Positions 17,663-26,781 of a stretch of DNA of 64,000 nt are shown here, in pieces. A program made the position numbers and the translations under genes. Position 1 is the stretch's first letter, and every line of letters begins with the position of its first letter. Under the pieces are notes generated by a model, which made no database searches, had not been told where the DNA came from, and was given only the letters and a program-made list of their open reading frames with translations. This stretch comes from Sulfurisoma sp963709555 (GTDB taxonomy: Bacteria > Pseudomonadota > Gammaproteobacteria > Burkholderiales > Rhodocyclaceae). The DNA lies in the NCBI GenBank assembly GCA_963709555.1, contig CAVPWR010000003.1, positions 124,001-188,000 of the forward strand, read 5' to 3'.

Positions 17663-18140
17663 CGCCGATCACGACATCGACCGCCGCCTGATCGTCGCCA
17701 CGCAAGCAGGGCTACCGCTGGTGCCGCGGCCCTATCACGCGCTGGCCGAAGAACTCGACATGACTCCCGCCGAGGTGCAGGCGCGGTTGCGGGCCATGCT
17801 CGGGTCCGGCCTGATTCGCCGCATCGGTGCCGTGCCCAACCACTATGCGCTCGGCTACCGCCACAACGGCATGACGGTGTGGGACGTCGCCGACGAGCGC
17901 ATCGACGAGCTGGGCGAAAAGGTCGGCGCGCTGTCCTTCGTCACCCACTGCTACCGGCGGCCTAGACATCTCCCTGACTGGCCCTATAATCTGTTCGCGA
18001 TGGTGCACTGCAAAAGCCGTGCGGAAGCCGATCAGCGGGTCGCGGAAATCGCTGCGCTGCTGGGGTCCGCCTGCCGTGCCCACGATGTGCTGTACAGCAG
18101 CCGCATCCTGAAGAAAACCGGATTGCGCCTCGCGGGTTGA
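17652..18140 (+). CDS. nirH: Siroheme decarboxylase subunit NirH
   Basis: A 162-residue Lrp/AsnC-like protein. It carries the NirH/NirL signature RRIGAVPNHYALGYRHNGM and CYRRPRHLPDWPYNLFAM, with the conserved His and Arg residues near the siroheme pocket. It is the last recognisable heme d1 gene of the run. nirJ (radical SAM), nirE (uroporphyrinogen methyltransferase) and nirN are not in this window and must be encoded elsewhere for a complete pathway. Confidence 0.9.
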   Translation: MPTDADHDIDRRLIVATQAGLPLVPRPYHALAEELDMTPAEVQARLRAMLGSGLIRRIGAVPNHYALGYRHNGMTVWDVADERIDELGEKVGALSFVTHCYRRPRHLPDWPYNLFAMVHCKSRAEADQRVAEIAALLGSACRAHDVLYSSRILKKTGLRLAG

Positions 18141-18176
18141 AGGCCAAAAGCCCTGCCGCGACGCAGGGAGTCGCAG

Positions 18177-20067
18177 TTGAGTTCTGCCACAGAAGTTAAA
18201 CAGGCCAGCCTTGCCTCCATGTCGGTGGCCGCCATGGGCGTCGTTTATGGCGACATCGGCACCAGCCCGCTCTATACCCTGAAGGAAGTTTTCTCCAGCG
18301 GTCACCACCCCGTGCCGGTGACGCCGGACAACGTGCTCGGCATCCTCTCGCTGGTGTTCTGGGCGATGACCATCACCGTCTCGCTCAAGTACGTCGTCTT
18401 CATCACCCGCGCCGACAACAAGGGCGAGGGCGGCATCATGGCGCTGACCTCGCTGGCCATGCGCACCGAGCGGCTGCACCCCAACATGCTGTGGCTGCTG
18501 TCGGCGCTGGGCATCTTCGGCGCCGCGCTGTTCTACGGCGACGCCGTGATCACGCCGGCGCTGTCGGTGCTGTCGGCGGTCGAGGGGCTGGAGGTGGCCA
18601 CGCCGGCCTTCAAGCCCTATGTCGTGCCGATCGCCGTGGCCATCCTGGTCGGGCTGTTCCTGTTCCAGCGCAGCGGCACGGCGAGCGTGGCCGCGCTGTT
18701 CGGGCCGGTGATGCTGTTCTGGTTCGCCACCCTCGGCGCGCTCGGGGTCTGGAACATCATCAAGCACCCGGGCGTGGTCGCCGCGATCAACCCGTGGTAC
18801 GCGCTGCATTTCTTCGCCGCCAACACGACGCTGGCCTTCCTCGCGCTCGGCGCGGTGGTGCTGGCGATCACCGGCGGCGAGGCGCTCTATGCCGACATGG
18901 GGCATTTCGGCCGGCGGCCGATCAAGTGGGCCTGGCTGGTCTATGTCTTCCCGCTGCTCTACCTCAACTACCTGGGGCAGGGCGCACTGATCCTCGACAA
19001 TCCGGCGGCGATCCAGAGCCCCTTCTTCCTGTCGGCACCCGAGGCGCTGCTGTATCCCGCTGGTCGGCCTGGCGACCGTGGCCACCGTCATCGCCTCGCA
19101 GGCGGTGATCTCCGGCGCCTATTCCCTGACCAGCCAGGCCATCCAGCTCGGCTATTGCCCGCGCCTCCAGATCAAGTTCACCTCCGAGCGGCAGATGGGG
19201 CAGATCTACATTCCCAACATCAACTGGCTGCTGCTGATCGCGGTGGTCGCGCTGGTGCTGATGTTCCGCACCTCGTCCAATCTGGCGTCGGCCTACGGCA
19301 TCGCCGTCACGCTGACCATGATGATCGACACCGTGCTGGCCTTCGTCGTGGTGCGCGCGCTGTGGAAGTGGAACTGGCTGCAGGCCGGACTGTTCCTGGC
19401 GTTCTTCGTCGTCGTCGATTTCGCCTTCTTCTCGGCCAACATCATCAAGGTGCTCGACGGCGGCTGGTTCCCGCTGGTGCTCGGCGGCCTCATCTTCACC
19501 TTCCTCGCCACCTGGAAGCGCGGCCGCGCGCTGCTCTACGAGAGGCTCAAGCAGGACTCGATGCCGCTCGATGCCTTCATCCAGAGCCTTGCATACGGCG
19601 GCCCGCATCGCGTCGAAGGCATGGGCGTGTTCATGACCACCAACCCCGACGGCGTGCCGCGCGCCATGCTCCACAACCTGTTGCACAACAAGGTGCTGCA
19701 CGAGAAGGTGGTGCTGCTCAACGTCCGCGTCGAGGACGAGCCGCACATTCCGGAAGCGGATCGCGTCGAGGTGCGGCCGCTGCCGCAGGGTTTCTACCAG
19801 GTGCTGGTGCGCTACGGCTTCAAGGACGAGCCGGACATACCGCTGGCGCTGACGCTGTGCGAGCCGCACGGCCTCAAGTACGAAGTGATGGAAACATCGT
19901 TCTTCCTCGGCCGCGAGACCATCGTGCCGCGCGCGCGCGTCGCGCGCATGCCGCGCTGGCGCCAGCTGTTGTTCACCTTCATGTTCCGCAACGCCGAACC
20001 GGCGACGACGTTCTTCAAGATCCCGACCAACCGCGTGGTCGAGCTCGGCACCCAGGTCGAGCTCTGA
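18177..20067 (+). CDS. kup: Low-affinity potassium transporter Kup (frameshifted)
   Basis: A KUP-family potassium/proton symporter of about 629 residues once the frame is restored. The family signature GDIGTSPLYTLKE is at the N-terminus. About 12 membrane helices are followed by a cytoplasmic C-terminal domain containing GVPRAMLHNLLHNKVLH and SFFLGRETIVP. The frame breaks at 19056-19058, where an extra C in a CCC run interrupts a LLYPLVGLATVAT segment; removing one C joins the halves perfectly. The start is a TTG at 18177 behind a GCAGGGAG ribosome site. A sequence error is more likely than a pseudogene. Confidence 0.92.
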
Positions 20068-20085
20068 GCGGGGGCGCGGAGCGCC

Positions 20086-20748
20086 TCACTGCTGCGAATC
20101 CTGCAGCGTCGTCAGGTAGGCGAGGATGTCCTGCAGGTCGCTTTCCTTGAGGGTGGCCAGGATGCCGCGGCTGTCGTCCTCGTCATGGGGACGCTCGCCC
20201 TTGACGTAGGCATCCATCTGCTTCTTGAGGTAATTCGTGTATTGCCCGATCAGCATCGGGAACTTGCCGCGGCCCTTTCCCGTCTTGGCGTGGCAGGAGG
20301 CGCACTGCTTCTGGTAGATCGCGCCGCCGTTGTCCACGTTGCCTTCGGTGCGCGGCACGATCATGACCTTTTCCGTGGCCGTCAGGCGGGTCAGCGCATC
20401 GTCGCCGTCCTTGAATACCGGCCACTTGGTCGGCAACTCGATGCCGGCGAGGTAGGCGGAAACGTCCTTGATGTCCGCGTCCGGCAGTTCGCGCTCCTGG
20501 GTGTAGGGGAACATCGGGATGTTCATGCGCTTGCGCGAGCGGAAGGAGTGCAGCTGGTCCTCGAGATAGGCGGCGCGCTGGCCGGCGATGCGCGGGTATT
20601 CCCCCTTGCTGCCGCCGGCGCCGTACTGGCCGTGGCAGGCGGCGCAGGTGCCGTTGATGTCCTTGCCCTTTTCGATGTCCTGGGCGGCGGCCGGCAGGGC
20701 CGGGAGGCTCAGCATGAGGCAAAGGGTGAGGGGCAGGGCGTGGCGCAT
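20086..20748 (-). CDS. Periplasmic diheme cytochrome c4-like protein
   Basis: A 220-residue exported protein (signal ends AAA-QDI) with two cytochrome c domains: CAACH near residue 36 and CASCH near residue 150, with Met residues in NIPMFPYT and KFPMLIGQ as possible distal ligands. The two-domain layout resembles cytochrome c4, an electron donor to terminal oxidases and denitrification enzymes. The upstream region contains an FNR/Dnr box placed for activation of this gene. It is divergent from the RegB-like kinase. Confidence 0.85.
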   Translation of the reverse strand: MRHALPLTLCLMLSLPALPAAAQDIEKGKDINGTCAACHGQYGAGGSKGEYPRIAGQRAAYLEDQLHSFRSRKRMNIPMFPYTQERELPDADIKDVSAYLAGIELPTKWPVFKDGDDALTRLTATEKVMIVPRTEGNVDNGGAIYQKQCASCHAKTGKGRGKFPMLIGQYTNYLKKQMDAYVKGERPHDEDDSRGILATLKESDLQDILAYLTTLQDSQQ

Positions 20749-20781
20749 CGTCGGTCATTCCTCGATTCGGGGGTGCGGCGA

Positions 20782-20822
20782 ATTGTCTCACCGCCATGGC
20801 CGACATCCTTGATCGCGATCAG
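20782..20822 (-). promoter_or_regulatory. FNR/Dnr box between cytochrome c4-like gene and regB-like gene
   Basis: TTGATCGCGATCAG (20809-20822) differs from the FNR/Dnr palindrome at one position. Leftward, a GACAAT -10 candidate (20782-20787) lies about where activation from -41.5 requires. Rightward, a CATAAT element (20835-20840) sits nearer than expected. The cytochrome gene is therefore the more likely target. Confidence 0.6.
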
Positions 20823-20847
20823 GTCGGGCTCGCGCATAATGCCGGCC

Positions 20848-22136
20848 ATGGATTCCCGCCCACTGATGTCCGACCTGCCTGCCGATGGTGCCGAAACCCT
20901 GGCCAGCATGCGGCGGCTGGTGGCGGTGCGCTGGTGGGTGCTGGTCGCTGCCGCGGTGGCCATTCTGGGATTGCCGGCGCTGCTCGCCATCACTTTGCCG
21001 ACGCTGCCCATGCTGGCGGTGGTTTTCGTGGCGCTGGCATGGAACGGGGTGAGCTGGCGGCGCCTGCGCGCGGCTACGGCCGCCGGGGCCGGCGAACTGT
21101 TTTCCCAGCTCTGCTTCGATCTCGTCGTGTTCGGCGCGTTGCTGTTCTTCGGCGGCGGCGCCACCAATCCGCTGGTTTCCCTGCTGCTGCCGCCGGTCGC
21201 GGTGGCCGCGCTGACGCTGCCGCCCCGTCTGGTGGCCGGCATTGCCGCGCTGGCGGTGGCGGCCTATTCGCTGCTGATGGTGAGTTTCGTGCCGCTGCCT
21301 TTCGACGACCCGGCGCGCGCCGCGCGCCTGCACCTGATCGGCATGTGGCTGACCTTCGTGGTTTCGGTGGCGCTGATCGGCTGGTTCATCCTGCGCATGA
21401 CGGCGACCATCCGCCGCCGCGACGCCGAACTCGCCCAGGCTCGCGAGCAGGCGCTGCGCGACGAGCGCGTGCTGGCGCTGGGCACGCTGGCGGCGGGTGC
21501 CGCGCACGAACTGGGCACGCCGCTGGCGACCATGGCCGTGCTGGCCGGCGAACTGGAGCACGATGCGCAGGTCAGTGCCGATGCGCGCGCCGATCTCAAA
21601 CTGCTGCGCGAGCAGATCGCCCACTGCAAGCGCATCATCAGCGGCCTGGCCGGAACGCGCCGGCGCCCAGCGCGCCGAATGCGCCGAGCGCATGCGCTGC
21701 GACGACTGGCTCGAAGCGGTGCACGCCGGCTGGCGCGCGCTGCGCGGCGACGTGGAATGCGCGCTGCAAAAAGTCGGCGCCGGCGACACGCCGGTGATCG
21801 TCGTCGAACCGACGCTGGAACAGGGCATCGTCAACCTTCTCGACAACGCCGCGCGCGCCGGCGGGCCGATCGAGGTACGCGTGGATTGGGATAGCACGCA
21901 TTTGCTGATCGATATCGGCGACCATGGTCCCGGTTTTTCGCCGGAGGCGCTGGCATCGAGCCGGGGAGACGCCGTTTCCGGCTCACCCGGCGGGCAGCGG
22001 CATTGGCTTGTTGCTGACCCGCGCCGCGATCGAAAGGCTGGGCGGCCGCTTGCAACTCCGCAACCGGCCGCAGGGCGGCGGGCAGGCGCGAGTCGAGTTG
22101 CCGCTGGCCAGAATTGCATTGGGAAAAAGTGAATGA
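20848..22136 (+). CDS. regB: RegB/PrrB-type redox sensor histidine kinase (two frameshifts)
   Basis: About 428 residues after correcting breaks near 21650 and 21965. Six membrane helices occupy residues 20-185. They include GGGATNPLVSLLLP, matching the quinone-sensing GGxxNPF motif of RegB. The H-box is AAGAAHELGTPLATM and the redox cysteine region reads LREQIAHCKRI as in RegB. The kinase domain follows with an N-box (GIVNLLDNAARAG), GDHGPGF and GSGIGLLL. It senses quinone redox state and phosphorylates RegA. The third frame ends at 22136, overlapping the regA ATG by 4 bp, which confirms the corrected reading. Confidence 0.88.
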
Positions 22137-22684
22137 GTGACATCAGCGACACCCTTCTCGTCATCGACGACGACATCACCTTCAATGCCGTGCTGGTGCG
22201 CGCGCTGGAGCGGCGCGGCCACGCCGTGCGCGGTGTGACCGACGCCCGCGAGGTGGCTGCGGTGGCCGGCGAACTAAGGCCGCGCCGCGTCGTCCTCGAC
22301 CTCAACATCGCCGGCGTCTCCGGGCTGACTCTGATCCCGCTGCTGCTGGAAATCGAGCCGGACTGCCGCATCGTCGTGCTGACCGGCTATGCCAGCATCG
22401 CCACCGCGGTCGATGCCATCAAGCTCGGCGCCGTGCAGTACCTGGCCAAGCCGGTCGAAGTCGATGCGATCCTCGGTGCCTTCGACGAGGCGGACGGGAC
22501 CGACGATGGCGAAGCGGATGCGACGGTCAGCAGCGAACCCCTGTCGGTCGATCGCCTCGAGTGGGAACACATCCAGCGCGTGCTGCGCGAGCACGACGGC
22601 AACATCTCAGCCACGGCGCGCGCCCTGAAGATGCACCGCCGCACCCTGCAGCGCAAGCTGGGCAAGAAGCCGGTCAGGAGCTAG
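22133..22684 (+). CDS. regA: RegA/PrrA/ActR-type response regulator
   Basis: A 183-residue protein: receiver domain with acidic pocket (VIDDD near residue 12), phospho-acceptor Asp in VVLDLNIAG near residue 58, and the highly conserved VLTGYASIATAVDAIKLGA stretch. A short linker leads to a Fis-type HTH domain (NISATARALKMHRRTLQRKL). These are the hallmarks of RegA, a global regulator of respiration, nitrogen fixation and CO2 fixation. ATGA overlap with the kinase shows translational coupling. Palindromes resembling RegA sites occur at several promoters in this window. Confidence 0.93.
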   Translation: MSDISDTLLVIDDDITFNAVLVRALERRGHAVRGVTDAREVAAVAGELRPRRVVLDLNIAGVSGLTLIPLLLEIEPDCRIVVLTGYASIATAVDAIKLGAVQYLAKPVEVDAILGAFDEADGTDDGEADATVSSEPLSVDRLEWEHIQRVLREHDGNISATARALKMHRRTLQRKLGKKPVRS

Positions 22685-22700
22685 TTACGCAGCCCCGGGT

Positions 22701-22718
22701 CGCGGACTGGAGTCCGCG
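22701..22718. terminator. Hairpin between convergent regA and leuD
   Basis: CGCGGACT-GG-AGTCCGCG is a perfect 8-bp inverted repeat in the 46-bp gap between two convergent genes. There is no U tract. It may serve both transcripts as a terminator or 3' stabiliser. Confidence 0.5.
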
Positions 22719-22730
22719 TCTGTCAGCGAA

Positions 22731-23369
22731 TCAATTGAACAGCCAGGGCTGAATGGCCTTGTGCCCGACCTCGAAGGCCCTGATTTCATCGGCGTGTTGC
22801 AGGGTGAGGCCGATTTCGTCGAGGCCGTTGAGCAGGCAATGCTTGCGGTGGGGCGTGATGTCGAAGCCGAACCACTCGCCGGCGGGATTCCTCACGGTCT
22901 GCGTCTCCAGGTCGACGCGCAGGCGGTAGCCGTTTTCGGCGGCACACTCGCGGAACAACTGATCGACGATTGCCGCCGAGGCGACGATGGGCAGGATGCC
23001 GTTCTTGTAGCAGTTGCCGAAGAAGATGTCGGCGAAGGAGGGCGCGATGACGACCTGGAAGCCGTAATCCTCGATGGCCCAGGGGGCATGCTCGCGGCTG
23101 GAACCGCAACCGAAGTTGTCGCGCGCCAGCAGGATCTGCGCGCCCTTGTAGCGCGGCTGGTTGAGCACGAATTCCTTGCGCAGCGGGCGGTTGCTGCAAT
23201 CCATGCCCGGCTCGCCCTGATCGGCGTAGCGCCATTCGTCGAACAGGTAGGGGCCGAAGCCGGAGCGCTTGATCGACTTGAGGAACTGCTTGGGGATGAT
23301 CGCGTCGGTATCGACGTTGGCGCGGTCGATCGGGCAGACCAGGCCATCGAGTTGGGTGAATGCTTTCAT
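22731..23369 (-). CDS. leuD: 3-isopropylmalate dehydratase small subunit
   Basis: A 212-residue swivel-domain protein of the aconitase superfamily with the LeuD signature LLARDNFGCGSSREHAPWA near residue 68 and RANVDTDAIIPKQFLK near the N-terminus. With LeuC it interconverts 2- and 3-isopropylmalate in leucine synthesis, and it can also act on citramalate. It lies 13 bp downstream of leuC in a cimA-leuC-leuD order, so one transcript could serve both isoleucine (via citramalate) and leucine synthesis. Confidence 0.95.
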   Translation of the reverse strand: MKAFTQLDGLVCPIDRANVDTDAIIPKQFLKSIKRSGFGPYLFDEWRYADQGEPGMDCSNRPLRKEFVLNQPRYKGAQILLARDNFGCGSSREHAPWAIEDYGFQVVIAPSFADIFFGNCYKNGILPIVASAAIVDQLFRECAAENGYRLRVDLETQTVRNPAGEWFGFDITPHRKHCLLNGLDEIGLTLQHADEIRAFEVGHKAIQPWLFN

Positions 23370-23382
23370 GGGCGTGTCTCGT

Positions 23383-24790
23383 TCAGAACTTGCGGATGTC
23401 GACGAAGTGGCCGGCGATGGCGGCGGCGGCGGCCATCGCCGGGCTGACCAGATGGGTGCGGCCGCCGGCGCCCTGGCGTCCTTCGAAATTGCGGTTCGAG
23501 GTCGAGGCGCAGCGCTCGCCCGGCGCCAGGCGGTCGGCATTCATGGCCAGGCACATGGAACAGCCCGGCTCGCGCCATTCGAAGCCGGCCGCGATGAACA
23601 CCTTGTCCAGCCCTTCGGCCTCGGCCTGGCGCTTGACGATGCCGGAGCCCGGCACGATCAGCACCTGCTGCACGTTCGCCGCCTTCTTCCTGCCCTTGGC
23701 CACCGCGGCGGCGGCGCGCAGATCCTCGATGCGCGAATTGGTGCAGGAACCGATGAACACCTTGTCCAGCTTGATGTCGGCCAGCGGCGTGTCGGCTGCG
23801 AGCCCCATGTATTGCAGCGCCCGCTCGATGCCGGCGCGCTTTTGCGGGTCGGCTTCCTTGGCCGGGTTCGGCACGCGTCCGCCGATGGCCAGCACCTGCT
23901 CGGGCGAGGTGCCCCAGGTCACCTGCGGTTCGATGCTCGCCGCGTCGAGTTCGACCACGGCGTCGAAGACCGCGTCGGCGTCCGACTTCAGTGTCTCCCA
24001 GTACGCCACGGCCTTGTCCCAGTCGGCGCCCTTGGGCGCGTAGGGCCGGCCCTGCAGGTACTCGACGGTCTTCGCGTCGGGCGCCACCAGGCCGGCGCGG
24101 GCGCCGCCCTCGATGGCCATGTTGCACAGGGTCATGCGGCCTTCCATGGAGAGGTCGCGAATCGCGGAACCGCCGAACTCGATGGCATAGCCGGTGCCGC
24201 CGGCCGTGCCTATCCTGCCGATGATGGCCAGGGCGATGTCCTTCGCCGTCACGCCAGCGCCGACTTTTCCCTCCACCTTGATCAGCATGCGCTTCGAGCG
24301 CTTGGCCACCAGCGTTTGCGTGGCGAGCACATGTTCGACTTCCGAGGTGCCGATGCCGTGCGCCAGCGCGCCGAATGCGCCATGGGTGGAGGTGTGGCTG
24401 TCGCCGCAGACCACGGTCATGCCCGGCAGGGTGGTGCCCTGCTCCGGGCCGATGACGTGGATGATGCCCTGGTTGGCATGCTTGAACGGGAAATACACCA
24501 GGGCGCCGAAATCCTTGATGTTGGCGTCGAGCGTCTCCACCTGCAGGCGCGAGATCGAATCCTTGATGCCTTCGTCCCAGTGGTCGGTCGGCGTGTTGTG
24601 GTCCGGATTGGCGACGATGCTGGTGTTGCGCCAGGGCTTGCGGCCGGCCAGGCGCATGCCCTTCGAAGGCTTGCGGGCTGGTCACCTCGTGCATGAGATG
24701 GCGGTCGATGTAGAGCAGGCAGGTGCCGTCCGCTTCCTCGCGAACCACATGCGATTCCCATAATTTGTCGTAAAGCGTTTTGCCAGCCAT
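23383..24790 (-). CDS. leuC: 3-isopropylmalate dehydratase large subunit (frameshifted)
   Basis: About 468 residues after correction, normal for LeuC. The N-terminus reads KTLYDKLWESHVV. The 4Fe-4S cluster cysteines are visible in VFIGSCTNSRIEDL near residue 345 and EPGCSMCLAMN near residue 408. The frame breaks at 24659-24661, where one extra C (plus strand) lies in the segment SPQAFEGMRLAGRKPW; deleting it restores the protein. Because LeuC is needed for leucine synthesis and both halves are intact, a sequence error is most likely. Confidence 0.93.
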
Positions 24791-24825
24791 CGCGGCTCCT
24801 CTGATGAACTACTTCGGGTAAAGGG

Positions 24826-26410
24826 TCATGCGGCCTGCTGCGTGCGTTCCTGATCGCGCAGCAGCTTGTATTCGATCGAATCGACCAGTGCCTGCCAGGA
24901 GGCGTTGATGATGTCGCTCGACACGCCAATGGTCGTCCAGTTCTCGCTGCCGTCGCTCGACTCGATCAGCACCCGCACCTTGGCTGCGGAGGCCAGGTCG
25001 GAATCGAGCACGCGCACCTTGTAATCGGTGAGGCGGATTTCGCCGATGGCCGGGTAGAGGCGCTCCAGCGCCTTGCGCGCGGCCTTGTCGAGGGCATTCA
25101 CCGGACCGTCGCCTTCGGCGACGGTGAGCACTTCCTGGTCGCCGACGCGCACCTTGATGATCACCGACGAATTGACGTCATTGACCGCCGGCTCGTTGGT
25201 GATGACCTTGAACTCGACGAGTTCGAAGAACGGCGTATAGCGCCCGAGCATCTTGCGCACCACCAGGTCGAAGGAACTTTCCGCCGCCTCGAACTGGTAG
25301 CCCTCGTGTTCCAGTTCCTTGAGGCGGTCGATGATCCTGCGGGTCTCGGGCGAATCCTTGGTCAGCGTCGGATCGACGACATTGATGCGGGCCAGCAGCG
25401 TGCTGCGACCCGCCACCTCGGACATCAGCACGCGGCGGCTGTTGCCGACGAGGTCCGGGTTGATGTGCTCGTAGGAGATCGGGTTCTTGACCACCGCATC
25501 GATATGCATGCCGCCCTTGTGGGCGAAGGCATGGCCGCCGACGTAGGCCGCCTTCTCGTTGTGCGGCATGTTGGCGATTTCGCTCACCGAGCGCGCCACC
25601 GACGTCAGGTGGCGCATCGCCTCCGCCGGTATGCATTCATGGCCGAGCTTCAATTGCAGGTTCGGAATGATCGAGCAGAGGTTGGCGTTGCCGCAGCGCT
25701 CGCCCAGACCGTTGATGGTTCCCTGCACCTGGGTGGCGCCGGCCTGCACCGCGCGGATGGAATTGGCCACCGCCATTTCGCTGTCGTTGTGGCAGTGGAT
25801 GCCGACGGTGACACTGAAACGCTGGCAGACCTCGCGGGTGATGTCGAAAATCTCGTCCGGAAAGCTGCCGCCGTTGGTATCGCACAGGCAGATGCTGTCG
25901 GCGCCGGCGTCGACCGCGGCAGCCAGCGTTTTCATCGCGTATTCCGGGTTGTCCTTGTAGCCGTCGAAGAAATGCTCGGCGTCGAACACCACTTCCTTGC
26001 GCTGCTGCTTCAGGTAGCGAACCGTGTCGCCGATCATGCAGAGGTTTTCGTCGAGCGTGGTGCGCAGGATTTCCAGCACCTGGTAGTCCCAGCTCTTGCC
26101 GAAGATGGCGATGGCGGAGGTGCCCGCCTTGAGCAGCGACAGGACGTTGCCATCGTCGGCAACCCGCAGGCCGGCCTTGCGCGTCGCGCCGAAGGCGATG
26201 ATGCGGGCGTTGGCCAGCTTCAGCGTGGACGGCACGCGCGAAGAACTCCAGGTCCTTCGGATTGGAGCCGGGGTTGCCGGCCTCGATGTAGCCGACGCCC
26301 AGCGCATCCAGTCGCTCGACGATCTTGATCTTGTCCTCGACCGAATAGGAGATGCCCTGCGTCTGGGCGCCGTCGCGCAGGGTGGAGTCGTATATGGATA
26401 TTCGGGCCAT
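24826..26410 (-). CDS. cimA: (R)-citramalate synthase (frameshifted)
   Basis: About 527 residues, the length of CimA rather than 2-isopropylmalate synthase. The catalytic N-terminus ISIYDSTLRDGAQTQGISYS and metal-site stretches DTNGGSFPDE and GIHCHNDSEMAVANS are present, and NGLGERCGNANL follows. The C-terminal allosteric domain begins near residue 390. CimA condenses pyruvate and acetyl-CoA to citramalate, giving a threonine-independent route to isoleucine through LeuCD. The frame breaks near 26238, between LEFFAR and VPSTLKLANARI. The ATG at 26410 opens directly with the catalytic domain. Confidence 0.9.
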
Positions 26411-26489
26411 GGGGATTCTGGGGTGGGTGGTGCGGTGCAGCATCAGATGTAATTGTACCGGCGGAATCACCCGCATTGCACGGGCAAAA

Positions 26490-26765
26490 TCAAGGCTTCC
26501 CGGTCGGGTCATCGGCGGCAGCCATGCCGGCCTTGTCACTGGCAGTAGGAGGCGCGTCGGCGGGTTTGGCGTCGTCGGCCTGGTCGCTGTCGGGACCGGG
26601 CGTCGTGCTCGCGGGCGGCACCACGGGCGGCGGTTGCGGAACCTGAGCCTCTACGCGGACAGGCGCAGGTTCGGCCGGCGGCGAATTGGCCACCAGGCTC
26701 TGATAGTGATCGGCGACGCCCCAAGCCATCGCCAGCATCAACAGCAGAAAGAAGAACAGGATCAT
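26490..26765 (-). CDS. Small single-helix protein with Pro/Ala-rich tail
   Basis: A 91-residue protein with one N-terminal membrane helix (about residues 1-17, ILFFFLLLMLAMAWGV) and a long low-complexity tail rich in Pro, Ala and Asp. It has no recognisable domain. It lies between the sigma54 regulator gene (16 bp upstream) and cimA on the same strand. The composition is typical of small envelope-anchored linkers, but no function can be assigned. Confidence 0.55.
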   Translation of the reverse strand: MILFFFLLLMLAMAWGVADHYQSLVANSPPAEPAPVRVEAQVPQPPPVVPPASTTPGPDSDQADDAKPADAPPTASDKAGMAAADDPTGKP

Positions 26766-26781
26766 GTCTGACTATCCGCAA

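Noticed and set aside
18177..20067. kup as a genuine pseudogene
   Set aside because: Deleting one C from a CCC run restores a full-length protein with all motifs, and the same kind of single-base break affects many other conserved genes here.
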